NCBI RefSeq assembly: GCF_020009625.1
Contig: NZ_JAIHLP010000002.1
Location: forward strand, 310,001-374,000
From: Leifsonia poae
GTDB lineage: Bacteria; Actinomycetota; Actinomycetes; Actinomycetales; Microbacteriaceae
Reading direction: 5' to 3'
Length of the DNA: 64,000 bases
Shown: piece after piece, positions 50,406 to 58,986 of the stretch
Numbering within the stretch: position 1 is the first letter of the stretch
Layout of the letters: each line of letters opens with the position of its first letter
Translations under genes and position numbers: made by a program
The notes under the pieces: model-generated
Seen by the model: the letters and a program-made list of their open reading frames with translations, nothing else
Database searches by the model: none
Told to the model about the DNA's origin: nothing

Positions 50406-50461
50406 GAGTTGTCACGAATTGCCGTGCCGTCGCCGAACGGCACGGCAATGAGTGACAACTC
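50406..50461. repeat. Hairpin repeat, copy 2 (upstream of the DUF559 gene)
   Basis: A 56-base two-step palindrome. The outer arms are GAGTTGTCAC/GTGACAACTC (10 bp), then a 3-base internal mismatch (GAA/TGA), the inner arms are TTGCCGTGCCGT/ACGGCACGGCAA (12 bp) and the loop is CGCCGA. It lies 9 bases beyond the ybaK stop, so it could also terminate that transcript. Confidence 0.88.
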
Positions 50462-50470
50462 GTGTGAGGG

Positions 50471-50989
50471 TTACTCCGGGTCGGTGATGTCGGCGACGGT
50501 CGCGTCGAATGCCGAGATGAGGTCGTCGGCCTCGACGAAGAGGGAGTATCCGTGCTCGCCGGCGCCCATGGCGAGGCTGCGACCGGCGACCGACTGGTCG
50601 GCGACGACTGGCCAGGCGGTCGTGCTGCCGAAAGGTGTGATCGTCCCGCGCTCGTACCCCGTGGCCGAGAGCGCGACGGCGGCATCGGGAAGTTGGAGCT
50701 TGTTCACACTGAGGAGTCCGCGCAGTTTCGGCCAGGAGATCTTTCGGCCGCCGGGCACAAGCGCGAAGAGGAACGTTCCGTCGCTGCGTTTTACCACCAG
50801 TGTCTTGACGATCCCGGAGGGCTCGATCCCGAGCAGAGCGGCGGCCTCCTGCAGGTTGCCGGCCGCGGGGCGTTCGACGATCCGGACGCTCACTCCGCGA
50901 CGCGCGGCGTCGGCTTCGGCCCGGGCACGACCGCCCTCCACAGGCGAGCCGTTGCTCGGAGTCTCCACAGCATCCGTGCTCTCGGTCAT
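50471..50989 (-). CDS. YbaK/EbsC family aminoacyl-tRNA deacylase
   Basis: A 172-residue protein of the YbaK/ProX editing family, which removes misacylated amino acids (for example Cys from tRNA-Pro). The family core VKTLVVKRSDGTFLFALVPG, RKISWPKLR and ITPFG are present; the Lys in KTLVVK is the usual catalytic residue. The first 20 residues are acidic and variable. It is divergent from dusB with 33 bases between the starts. Confidence 0.85.
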   Translation of the reverse strand: MTESTDAVETPSNGSPVEGGRARAEADAARRGVSVRIVERPAAGNLQEAAALLGIEPSGIVKTLVVKRSDGTFLFALVPGGRKISWPKLRGLLSVNKLQLPDAAVALSATGYERGTITPFGSTTAWPVVADQSVAGRSLAMGAGEHGYSLFVEADDLISAFDATVADITDPE

Positions 50990-51008
50990 GGTTCACCGTG
51001 CTTTCTGG

Positions 51009-51014
51009 GAGAAT
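51009..51014 (+). promoter_or_regulatory. -10 region of dusB (GAGAAT with TGG extension)
   Basis: TGGGAGAATC at 51006-51015 is identical to the ten bases ahead of lepA. GAGAAT ends 8 bases before the dusB ATG. Confidence 0.45.
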
Positions 51015-51022
51015 CGAGTGAG

Positions 51023-52213
51023 ATGTCTACTACTGCAACGATAAGCCACGCACCCCAGCTGACCATCGGTCCGCTGGCACTCGACGTGCCCGTCGTGCTG
51101 GCCCCAATGGCCGGCATCACGAACACCGCCTTCCGGCGACTCTGCCGGGAGTTCGGGGCGGGTCTCTATGTGAGTGAAATGATCACGTCGCGAGCCCTGG
51201 TCGAGCGCACGCCCGAGTCGCTCCGTCTGATCACGCATCATGCCTCGGAGACGCCGCGCTCCATCCAGCTCTACGGGGTCGACCCGAAAACGGTGTCCGA
51301 GGCGGTCACCATGCTGGTCGCCGAAGACCGGGCAGACCACATCGACCTCAACTTCGGCTGCCCAGTGCCGAAAGTCACGCGCAAGGGCGGAGGGGCGGCG
51401 CTCCCGTGGAAGCTCGGGCTGTTCCGCGAGATCGTCGAGGGGGCCGTCAAGGCAGCCGGCGACGTGCCGCTCACGATCAAGATGCGCAAGGGGATCGACG
51501 GCGACCATCTGACCTACCTCGAGGCCGCTCGTGCGGCTGAGGGGGCCGGTGTCGCATCGATCGCCCTGCACGCGCGCACAGCCGCCGAGTTCTACTCCGG
51601 CCACGCGGACTGGTCAGCCATCGCGAAGCTCAAAGAAACGATCACCGGAACGCCGGTGCTCGGCAACGGAGACATCTGGTCCGCGTCCGACGCTCTGCGC
51701 ATGGTCGACGAGACGGGATGCGACGGTGTGGTCGTCGGTCGCGGCTGCCTCGGCCGTCCGTGGCTGTTCGGCGATCTCGCCGCGGCCTTCCGCGCCCGTT
51801 CGGGCGAGATCACCGCCGCTGAGGCGCAACGTGCGCAGGCACATCCCACACTCGGTCAGGTCGCGCGCACGTTCCGGCGCCACGCCGAACTGCTCGTCGA
51901 GTTCTTCGACAGCGAAGAGCGCGGCTGCCGCGACATCCGCAAGCATGTCGCCTGGTACTTCAAGGGCTACCCGGTCGGGGGCGATCTGCGGGCGAGCCTG
52001 GCGACGGTCGACACCCTCGCCCACCTGGACGATCTGCTCGCCACTCTCGACTGGGAGCAGGAATACCCGGGGGAGGCCGCCGAGGGCCAACGCGGTCGTG
52101 CGGGTTCGCCCAAACGCCCCGCCCTGCCGGAAGGCTGGCTCGCCAGCCGCGATCTCGACGGCTATCAGCGCGCCGAGATCGCCGAAGCGGAGGTGCACAA
52201 CAGTGGTGGCTGA
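51023..52213 (+). CDS. dusB: tRNA-dihydrouridine synthase
   Basis: A 396-residue FMN-dependent enzyme reducing uridine in tRNA D-loops. Conserved features are VVLAPMAGITNTAFRRLCRE, the catalytic Cys in LNFGCPVPKVTRKGGGA, MRKGIDGDHLTY and the RCxxDGVVVGRG-like GCDGVVVGRGCLGRPWLF. The length fits the actinobacterial DusB branch. It overlaps the dgt gene by 11 bases, so the two are coupled. Confidence 0.93.
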   Translation: MSTTATISHAPQLTIGPLALDVPVVLAPMAGITNTAFRRLCREFGAGLYVSEMITSRALVERTPESLRLITHHASETPRSIQLYGVDPKTVSEAVTMLVAEDRADHIDLNFGCPVPKVTRKGGGAALPWKLGLFREIVEGAVKAAGDVPLTIKMRKGIDGDHLTYLEAARAAEGAGVASIALHARTAAEFYSGHADWSAIAKLKETITGTPVLGNGDIWSASDALRMVDETGCDGVVVGRGCLGRPWLFGDLAAAFRARSGEITAAEAQRAQAHPTLGQVARTFRRHAELLVEFFDSEERGCRDIRKHVAWYFKGYPVGGDLRASLATVDTLAHLDDLLATLDWEQEYPGEAAEGQRGRAGSPKRPALPEGWLASRDLDGYQRAEIAEAEVHNSGG

Positions 52214-53486
52214 GCAGACGGTGGCAGTTGGAGCGGGCCTACCCGCGGGCGAGTACAGCGTGCACGACCGGGAACGGTGGCTCCCGGAACAGCACTCGAG
52301 CCGACGCAGCGATTTCGCTCGCGACCGCGCGCGGCTGCTGCATTCGAGCGCCCTTCGGCGTCTCGCGGCCAAGACCCAGGTGCTCTCGCCGACCGCCGGC
52401 ATCGATTTTGCACGCAACCGCCTCACCCATTCGCTCGAGGTGGCGCAGGTCGGGCGTGAACTCGCCACGAGCCTCGGGCTCGACCCCGATATCGTCGACA
52501 CCGCCTGCCTCGCACACGACATCGGGCATCCGCCCTTCGGGCACAACGGCGAGCGCGCGCTCAACACCTGGGCCGCTGACATCGGCGGATTCGAGGGCAA
52601 CGCGCAGACGCTCCGGCTGCTCGCACGGCTGGAGCCGAAAGTCTTCGGCCCCGACGGTCGGGTCTACGGTCTCAACCTCACCCGGGCCAGCCTCGACGCC
52701 AGCTGTAAATATCCGTGGCCCTCCACGTCGTCGGTCGCCGATCCCAGCGGACGGGCGAAATACGGTTTCTACGCCGACGACACGCCGGTCTTCGAGTGGC
52801 TGCGGGCCGGAGCACCCGAGCGCGTGCGCTGCATCGAAGCGCAGGTCATGGATCTCTCCGACGACATCGCCTACTCCGTTCACGATTTTGAGGATGCGGT
52901 CGTCAACGGGTACATCGACGTTGCGGCACTGGGCAGCCGGGTCGATCACGACGACCTCGTTCGGTCGATGTACGAATGGATCGGAGGCGAGTTCACCCAC
53001 GACGAGCTGATCGCGGCATTCGACCGTCTCGACAACCTCGACGTCTGGCTCGACGGCTGGGACGGCAGTCGCCGCTCGCAGGCACGGCTCAAGAACCTGA
53101 CCAGCCAGCTGATCGGCCGATTCGCGGGTGCGGCCATCCATGCCACCCGGCAGGGGGCGACAGGGGCGACCCTCGTCCGATTCGGGGCCGACGTCGTCGT
53201 GCCCCCCGGCATCCAGGCGGAGATCGCTGTTCTCAAAGGCATCGTCGCCACGTTCGTGATGTCGCGCAACACCCGCCAACCGATCTACGCCCAACAGCGG
53301 CAGATCCTCACCACGCTGGCCGACGCGCTCTACGCGGATGCGCCGCAGCACCTCGATGCCGGCTTCGCCGAGGATTGGCACGACGCGGAGAACGATGTCG
53401 CCCGCAAACGGGTGATCGTGGATCAGGTCGCGAGCCTCACGGATCAGTCGGCTCTCAGCTGGTACGAACGTCTCGTACGACAATGA
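52203..53486 (+). CDS. dgt: Deoxyguanosinetriphosphate triphosphohydrolase-like protein
   Basis: A 427-residue HD-domain phosphohydrolase releasing triphosphate from dNTPs. The metal ligands are visible in RLTHSLEVAQVGRELA and ACLAHDIGHPPFGHNGE (HD motif), with a later SDDIAYSVHDFEDA. GTG 52203 has GGAGG 9 bases upstream and overlaps dusB; GTG 52206 is one codon later. The order dusB-dgt-dnaG is conserved in actinobacteria. Confidence 0.92.
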   Translation: MVAEQTVAVGAGLPAGEYSVHDRERWLPEQHSSRRSDFARDRARLLHSSALRRLAAKTQVLSPTAGIDFARNRLTHSLEVAQVGRELATSLGLDPDIVDTACLAHDIGHPPFGHNGERALNTWAADIGGFEGNAQTLRLLARLEPKVFGPDGRVYGLNLTRASLDASCKYPWPSTSSVADPSGRAKYGFYADDTPVFEWLRAGAPERVRCIEAQVMDLSDDIAYSVHDFEDAVVNGYIDVAALGSRVDHDDLVRSMYEWIGGEFTHDELIAAFDRLDNLDVWLDGWDGSRRSQARLKNLTSQLIGRFAGAAIHATRQGATGATLVRFGADVVVPPGIQAEIAVLKGIVATFVMSRNTRQPIYAQQRQILTTLADALYADAPQHLDAGFAEDWHDAENDVARKRVIVDQVASLTDQSALSWYERLVRQ

Positions 53487-53557
53487 GTTCGCCGAACGGG
53501 GTTGAAAGCCCCGGCCCACTGCAGAATGCTGGAAGTCTCGGCGATCGGGAGGAAAAG

Positions 53558-54667
53558 ATGAGCACCCCACAACCACCGGTGAACGGCGACGAGCCGACGC
53601 ACGCGGACGAACCGGCCACGCCGGTCAAGCGCGCGCCGACCCGGACAGCCGGCAAGACGGCGGGTGGGGGAGCAGGGGGCGCCGCCTCATCGACCGGGAA
53701 GACGCGACCGAAATCCACCCCCGCCGGACCTGCCAAACCCGCCACGGCAGCGTCGAAAACGACGGCAGCCAAGGGCGCCCCCACGGCAGCGGGAGCGGCA
53801 GCGACCGAGGTTCCAGCGGCAAAGGTTCCAGCGGCAAAGGTTCCGGCGGCGAAGGTACCAGCGTCCAAGGCACCGGCCACCAAGCCGGCGAAGACCACGT
53901 CTGCAGCGACGAAGGCGGCGGCCGCCTCCGCGACGAATGCGGCTCCCGCGGTGAAGTCAGCAACACGTCGGGCGGCCAACAAGAGCACACCGCCGCCTGA
54001 GGAGTTCCTCGGCGACGAGCCAAGCATCCTCGAGAACGCTCTGGCAGCCCACAACACGTCGCTGCAGCGGTCCGCCGCGGCCGAGAGCGCGACTCCCGGC
54101 AAAGTCGCCGGCCCGGGCACCGCCGCTACGCCGACGGAGGAAGGTGCGGTCTCAGCGTCGGTTACAGAGCCCACAGAGCCCACGGAGCCCACAGGGCCCG
54201 CAGAGCCCACAGCATCCGAGACGCTTACCGCAAGCGCGACCGTCACGGCGACTGTGACTGCGGCGCCGACAGAGGAGTTCGCCGACGCCGATACCGACGC
54301 CGGCACCGTCGCCAGTTCGCCTCGCAGCGTGACCGACTTCGCCGAACGGCTCGACGACACCCGGTTCTTCTCGTCGCTGTTCGACTTCACGTTCACGAGC
54401 TACGTGACGCGCAAGCTCGCCGGGCCCGTGTACGTGGTCGGTCTGGTCCTCATCGGCCTGAGCACGCTGCTCTCGCTGGTGTACAGCCTGGTGATCGCCC
54501 TCGCCACGCATTCGTTCCTCGGCGCTTTCGTCTTCCTATTCGGCCTGATCATCACGCTCGTCGGCGCAATGCTCGCCGTTCTGCTGCTACGGGTGGGCAT
54601 CGAAGTGTTCGTCGCCATCATCGAGATCGCACAGAACACCCGAGGGCGCAAACGGCCCCGCCCCTAG
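53558..54667 (+). CDS. DUF4282 domain membrane protein with long Ala/Lys/Pro/Thr-rich N-terminus
   Basis: A 369-residue protein. The first 270 residues are low complexity and likely disordered: a basic Ala/Lys/Pro/Thr region with a four-fold VPAAK-type repeat, then an acidic/Thr-rich stretch with TEP repeats. The C-terminal 95 residues are DUF4282, with two long helices (PVYVVGLVLIGLSTLLSLVY, FLFGLIITLVGAMLAVLLL). The strong GGAGGAAAAG before ATG 53558 decides the start over ATG 53483, which overlaps the dgt stop. The function is unknown. Confidence 0.8.
   Translation: MSTPQPPVNGDEPTHADEPATPVKRAPTRTAGKTAGGGAGGAASSTGKTRPKSTPAGPAKPATAASKTTAAKGAPTAAGAAATEVPAAKVPAAKVPAAKVPASKAPATKPAKTTSAATKAAAASATNAAPAVKSATRRAANKSTPPPEEFLGDEPSILENALAAHNTSLQRSAAAESATPGKVAGPGTAATPTEEGAVSASVTEPTEPTEPTGPAEPTASETLTASATVTATVTAAPTEEFADADTDAGTVASSPRSVTDFAERLDDTRFFSSLFDFTFTSYVTRKLAGPVYVVGLVLIGLSTLLSLVYSLVIALATHSFLGAFVFLFGLIITLVGAMLAVLLLRVGIEVFVAIIEIAQNTRGRKRPRP
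53812..53871 (+). repeat. Four tandem 15-base repeats coding VPAAK
   Basis: Four adjacent 15-base units encode VPAAK, VPAAK, VPAAK and VPASK in the disordered part of the DUF4282 protein. The units differ by a few third-position changes, so the repeat is not very recent. Confidence 0.75.
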
Positions 54668-54708
54668 GCTGAAGCCCCGCGCCCCGTCCGGTGACGTCGG
54701 GAGTTCAC

Positions 54709-54714
54709 TAGAAT
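54709..54714 (+). promoter_or_regulatory. -10 hexamer of dnaG, leaderless arrangement
   Basis: TAGAAT is followed by 7 bases and the dnaG ATG at 54722. Confidence 0.65.
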
Positions 54715-54721
54715 CGAAAGC

Positions 54722-56557
54722 ATGGCCGGCCGGATTCGACAGAACGACATCGAAGAGGTCAAAGCTCGCACAAACATCGCCGACATCATCGGTGACTATG
54801 TGAGCCTCAAATCGGCCGGAGTGGGCGCGCTCAAAGGACTGTGCCCGTTCCACGACGAGAAGAGCCCCAGCTTCCAGGTGCGCCCCGGCGTCGGCCGCTA
54901 CCACTGCTTCGGCTGCGGCGAAGGCGGCGACGTCTACGAGTTCCTGCAGAAACTCGACCATGTGTCGTTCACCGAGGCCGTCGAGCGACTCGCCGCACGG
55001 ATCGGGTTCGGCCTCCACTACGAAGAGGGCGGGGGACCGACGGAGCACGGCAACCGCGCCCGCATCCTCGCCGCCAACGGCGCCGCCGAAGAGTTCTTCC
55101 GCTCCAAGCTGGGGGCGCCCGAAGCGGAGATCGGCCGGCGCTTCCTCGGCGAACGCGGATTCGACTCGATGGCCGCCACCATGTTCGGTGTCGGTTTCGC
55201 GCCCAAAAGCTGGGATGAGCTCACCAAGCACCTGCGAGGCAAAGGGTTCACGGTCGAAGAGCTGAGCACGGCCGGTCTCGTGTCCCAGGGCGATCGGGGC
55301 GTTTACGATCGTTTCCGCGGCCGGCTCATCTGGCCCATCCGCGACCTGACCGGCCAGACGATCGGGTTCGGCGCGCGCCGCCTGCTCGACGACGATAAGG
55401 GGCCCAAGTACCTCAATACGCCGGAGACCCCGGTCTACAAGAAGGCCCAAGTGCTCTACGGGCTCGACCTCGCGAAGCGTGAAGTTTCACGGCTCGATCA
55501 GGTCGTCGTCGTCGAGGGGTACACCGACGTGATGGCCTGTCATCTGGCCGGCATCACGACGGCGGTCGCCACCTGCGGAACCGCGTTCGGCGTCGACCAC
55601 ATCAAGGTGATCCGGCGGGTCATGGGCGACGACAATAGCAAAGGCTCGGTCATCTTCACCTTCGACCCGGATGCGGCAGGCCAGAAGGCGGCCGCTCGTG
55701 CGTTCGGCGAGGAGCAGCGCTTCTCGGCGCAGACGTATGTCGCGGTCGGACCGGACGGGCTCGACCCGTGCGATCTTCGGCTGATGAAGGGCGACGACGC
55801 CGTGCGGCGGATGATCGACGCCAAGAAGCCGATGTTCGAATTCATGATCCGCCAGGTCGTCGAACGGTACGACCTGAACACAGTTGAAGGCCGAACCTCT
55901 GCGATGCGCGGAGGCGCGCCGATCGTCGCGACCATCCGCGATCCCGCTTCGCAGAACGGTTACGCCCGTGAGCTCGCTCGGCTCTCGGGCGCCGATCTGC
56001 AGGACACCCTTCGTGCGGTGCAGTCCGCCCGCCGCGGGGAGCGGCCCGCGACCGCGGGTCGGGCGACGACGCTCACGGAGGAACGTCCCGTCGTCGGCAT
56101 GGTCGAGATCCCGAACGATCCCGTCTCGCGCACGGAACGCGAGACGCTCATGGTGCTGCTTCAGCTGCCGTCGGAGGTGGGCACGGAACGGGCTGCCCGC
56201 GTGGTGCAGGTCCCCTTCAGTAATCCGTCGCTCGGCGTCGTGAAAGATGCGATCGGCAGCCAATTGGCTTCGCTCACCGAGCCGGGCTGGGTGGATCGCA
56301 TCGCCGCCGAAGTGCCGCCGCCGTTCGCTCCGCTCGTCAACGAGTTGAGCGTCGCCTCGGTGCCTCAAGCTCAAACCGGGGACCTCACGGCGTACGCGCG
56401 TTCGGTGGCGGGTGCGCTGATCGAACGCGACCTGCTGCGGGAGAAGGCCGAACTGCAGCTGCGTCTGCGACGCACCGACGATCCGGCCGCTGCGCGCGCG
56501 CTCAGCCAGGCGATGATGCAGATCGAAGCCGAGCGTCGACGCTTGCGCGAGGAGTAG
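54722..56557 (+). CDS. dnaG: DNA primase
   Basis: A 611-residue primase. The zinc-binding domain is CPFHDEKSPSF (Cys41, His44) followed by YHCFGCGEGGD. The RNA polymerase domain carries GFGARRLLDD, the Toprim VVVVEGYTDVMACHLAG and the acidic FTFDPDAAGQKAA. The C-terminal helicase-binding part is divergent, as in other actinobacteria. The start is supported by the leaderless-type promoter 7 bases upstream. Confidence 0.96.
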   Translation: MAGRIRQNDIEEVKARTNIADIIGDYVSLKSAGVGALKGLCPFHDEKSPSFQVRPGVGRYHCFGCGEGGDVYEFLQKLDHVSFTEAVERLAARIGFGLHYEEGGGPTEHGNRARILAANGAAEEFFRSKLGAPEAEIGRRFLGERGFDSMAATMFGVGFAPKSWDELTKHLRGKGFTVEELSTAGLVSQGDRGVYDRFRGRLIWPIRDLTGQTIGFGARRLLDDDKGPKYLNTPETPVYKKAQVLYGLDLAKREVSRLDQVVVVEGYTDVMACHLAGITTAVATCGTAFGVDHIKVIRRVMGDDNSKGSVIFTFDPDAAGQKAAARAFGEEQRFSAQTYVAVGPDGLDPCDLRLMKGDDAVRRMIDAKKPMFEFMIRQVVERYDLNTVEGRTSAMRGGAPIVATIRDPASQNGYARELARLSGADLQDTLRAVQSARRGERPATAGRATTLTEERPVVGMVEIPNDPVSRTERETLMVLLQLPSEVGTERAARVVQVPFSNPSLGVVKDAIGSQLASLTEPGWVDRIAAEVPPPFAPLVNELSVASVPQAQTGDLTAYARSVAGALIERDLLREKAELQLRLRRTDDPAAARALSQAMMQIEAERRRLREE

Positions 56558-56663
56558 CGGTTTCGCGCACACCTCGGTGACCGTCGGGGCCGCTTGCCGT
56601 GCCTCCGCGATCGAACAGGCCGACCGGCGGGGGAAGCTCCGCGCTTTGCACTCGGAGAGCGCC

Positions 56664-56669
56664 TAGTGT
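56664..56669 (+). promoter_or_regulatory. -10 hexamer of the orphan ABC ATPase gene, leaderless arrangement
   Basis: TAGTGT is followed by 7 bases and GTG 56677, which is preferred as start although the frame is open for a further 78 bases. Confidence 0.55.
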
Positions 56670-56676
56670 CGTAGGT

Positions 56677-57528
56677 GTGAGTTCTGTCCCCGCCATCGCT
56701 GTCAACGACCTGTCCGTCGAGTATCCGTCGCGGGGCGCTAGCGCCTCCTGTGTCGCCTTGCGAGGCGTCAGTTTCCGCGTGGAAGCGGGGGAGGTGCTCG
56801 GGATCCTCGGGGAGACCGGATCGGGCAAGTCGACACTGGCGGCTGTGCTGGCGGGCCAGAGCCTTCCGTTGCGGGCCTCGGAACCGGGCCCGCGAATCAG
56901 CGGGGGAGACGCCACCGTGCTCGGGCATTCGCTGCGTAAAGCCCGTCGGCGCGACCTCGCGGAGGTGACCTTTCATGTCGGCTATCTGGCGCAGGATGCT
57001 GCGAACACCCTCGAGCCGTCGCTGACCATCTCCGAGAACGTGTCGCTCCCCATCATCGAACGTGACGAGCACTACAGTCGCCGCGCGGCGGGGGAGCGGG
57101 CGGCGACCATGCTCGACACCGTCCATCTGCCCCTGAGCGTGCTCAGCAAGTATCCCTACGAGCTCAGCGCCGGCCAGCGGCAGCGGGTGGCACTCGCCCG
57201 GGCGCTCGTGCTCGGTCCCTCGGTGCTGGTCGCCGACGAACCCACGGCCGGCATCGATGCCACCGTTCGGGATGCGGTCATCGATCTCCTGGGTCAGCTG
57301 AAGGACCATGTCGGCTTCTCGGCCGTTCTGGTGAGCCACGATCTGTCGGTGCTGAGGCGGGCGACGACGAACTCGCTCGTGCTCCACACCGGACGCGTCG
57401 TCGGCTACGGGCCGATCGAGGAGGTGCTCGCGGCTCCCGAGCATCCGTTCGTCGCCGGGCTCGCCCGTGCTCTGAAACCGCCGCAGCGCCGCACGGAACG
57501 CCGGCCGCAGCACACCTCCACCGATTAG
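56677..57528 (+). CDS. ABC transporter ATPase of the oligopeptide/nickel type, orphan
   Basis: A 283-residue ATPase with Walker A GETGSGKSTLAAVLAG, signature ELSAGQRQRVALARAL (LSAGQ instead of LSGGQ) and Walker B VLVADEPTAGID. The C-terminal HPFVAGLARALKP is of the Dpp/Opp/Nik type. The usual partners (permeases, second ATPase, binding protein) are absent nearby, so it either serves a transporter encoded elsewhere or has a regulatory role. A 2-hydroxyacid dehydrogenase gene follows 42 bases later. Confidence 0.82.
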   Translation: MSSVPAIAVNDLSVEYPSRGASASCVALRGVSFRVEAGEVLGILGETGSGKSTLAAVLAGQSLPLRASEPGPRISGGDATVLGHSLRKARRRDLAEVTFHVGYLAQDAANTLEPSLTISENVSLPIIERDEHYSRRAAGERAATMLDTVHLPLSVLSKYPYELSAGQRQRVALARALVLGPSVLVADEPTAGIDATVRDAVIDLLGQLKDHVGFSAVLVSHDLSVLRRATTNSLVLHTGRVVGYGPIEEVLAAPEHPFVAGLARALKPPQRRTERRPQHTSTD

Positions 57529-57570
57529 GCGTCCGCGTCACCGCCGGCCGAACCGAGAAAGAGTCCTGCC

Positions 57571-58602
57571 ATGACAACGAGAACCCCAAGTACGCCGCCT
57601 GCCTCTCGCGCGGGCGGCCAGCACCGCGCCGTGCTCGCCGCCGATGCCGACCCCATCCCGACGGCGCGGCGTCCCGAGCCGGGCCCGATCGCCATCCTCC
57701 CGCGGCCCAACCAGACGTTCGTCGACGCGGTGGTCGCCGGTGGCGGCACGGTCGCCGAACTCTCCGATGAGACCCGGGGCGTCGTCTGGCTGTCGTACAA
57801 AGACGCCGCCGCCTTCTCGCCGATCCTGGAAGCCCATCCGGGTATCGGCTGGGTGCAGCTGCCCTATGCGGGCGTCGACGCCTTCGCCGACATCCTCGAC
57901 ACGGAGTCCCGCCCCGGTCTTCTCTGGACGAGCGCCAAAGGGGCGTATGCCGAGCCGGTCGCCGAACACGCTCTCGCCCTCACGCTCGCGCTGTTGCGGG
58001 TGCTGCCCAAACGGGCGGTGGCCACCAGCTGGAGCACTGTTCAGGAGGGGCGCTCGCTCTACGGCCTGAATGTCGTCATCGTCGGCGCCGGCGGGATCGC
58101 GCTCGAACTCATCCGGCTCCTTCAGCCGTTCGACACGGAGATCACGATCGTGCGCCGCTCCAGCGAACCGGTGGACGGTGCGCATCGCACGGTCACGGCC
58201 GATGCCCTTCACACGGTGCTCCCGGACGCCGACGTCGTGGTGATCGCGGCCGCGCTCACGGGCGGAACGCGACACCTGTTCGGTGCTGAGGAGTTCGCCC
58301 TCATGAAACACACGGCCTCCCTCGTGAACATCGCCCGGGGCGGGCTCGTCGACACCGACGCACTGGTGGAGGCGCTCGCCTCGGGAATGATCGCCAGCGC
58401 CGGACTCGATGTGACCGATCCTGAGCCTCTGCCAGACGACCACCCGCTCTGGCGGGAACCGCGGTGCCTCATCACGCCTCACCAGGCGGACACTCCCGAG
58501 ATGACGGCTCCGTTGCTGGCCGAGCGTATCCGGCTCAATGTGCAGGCGTTCCTCGGGGATGGGCGGTTCGTGGGCGTCGTCGACCCGGCGAAAGGCTACT
58601 GA
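57571..58602 (+). CDS. D-isomer specific 2-hydroxyacid dehydrogenase
   Basis: A 343-residue NAD(P)-dependent dehydrogenase. The first 35 residues are a variable extension. The nucleotide fold has VIVGAGGIALELIRLL, the catalytic Arg region is NIARGGLVDTDALVEAL, the Glu is in DVTDPEPLPDDHPLW and the His in LITPHQADTPEM. The substrate cannot be assigned; the GAGGIA loop departs from the usual GxGxxG. There is probably co-transcription with the ABC ATPase. Confidence 0.85.
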   Translation: MTTRTPSTPPASRAGGQHRAVLAADADPIPTARRPEPGPIAILPRPNQTFVDAVVAGGGTVAELSDETRGVVWLSYKDAAAFSPILEAHPGIGWVQLPYAGVDAFADILDTESRPGLLWTSAKGAYAEPVAEHALALTLALLRVLPKRAVATSWSTVQEGRSLYGLNVVIVGAGGIALELIRLLQPFDTEITIVRRSSEPVDGAHRTVTADALHTVLPDADVVVIAAALTGGTRHLFGAEEFALMKHTASLVNIARGGLVDTDALVEALASGMIASAGLDVTDPEPLPDDHPLWREPRCLITPHQADTPEMTAPLLAERIRLNVQAFLGDGRFVGVVDPAKGY

Positions 58603-58684
58603 TCGGCTGCGACGCGCGCGGATGTCCGCCCCGATTTTCGCGGCCACGGATTCCTTGCTACAGTAGCTACGCTGATTCAAGCAT

Positions 58685-58757
58685 TCCTCGATAGCTCAAT
58701 TGGCAGAGCAGCCGGCTGTTAACCGGCAGGTTCTTGGTTCGAGTCCAAGTCGGGGAG
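58685..58757 (+). tRNA. tRNA-Asn (anticodon GTT)
   Basis: A 73-base cloverleaf: acceptor TCCTCGA pairs with TCGGGGA, discriminator G, anticodon stem GCCGG/CCGGC with loop CTGTTAA and anticodon GTT at 58718-58720, and T-arm GGTTCGAGTCC. The 3' CCA is not encoded. A strong terminator follows. Confidence 0.97.
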
Positions 58758-58764
58758 CACTGAG

Positions 58765-58800
58765 AAACCCCCGAACTCCACACAGAGTTCGGGGGTTTTT
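58765..58800 (+). terminator. Terminator after tRNA-Asn
   Basis: CCCCCGAACTC and GAGTTCGGGGG form an 11-bp stem with loop CACACA, extended by AAA/TTT and followed by TTTTT. This is the clearest intrinsic terminator in the window. Confidence 0.95.
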
Positions 58801-58986
58801 CGCGTCCTCGGTCGTTCATGCCGATTCGGGCATATCTGAAAGACCCCACAGAATGGGGGTCCCTCGGCCACCCCGCGTTCCCCTTCCCGTCGCCGTTCGT
58901 ACACCTACGTACCCGAGCGTTTGGCTGACGGAACGCCGTGAGCACACAACCCGAGTGCAGGCCCGTCCTCACCCTGAAGGCCCGCC
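58801..58986. other. Intergenic stretch without a gene
   Basis: There is no supported gene in these 186 bases. A small hairpin (GACCCC/GGGGTC, 58842-58861) is visible; its role is unknown. Confidence 0.5.
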
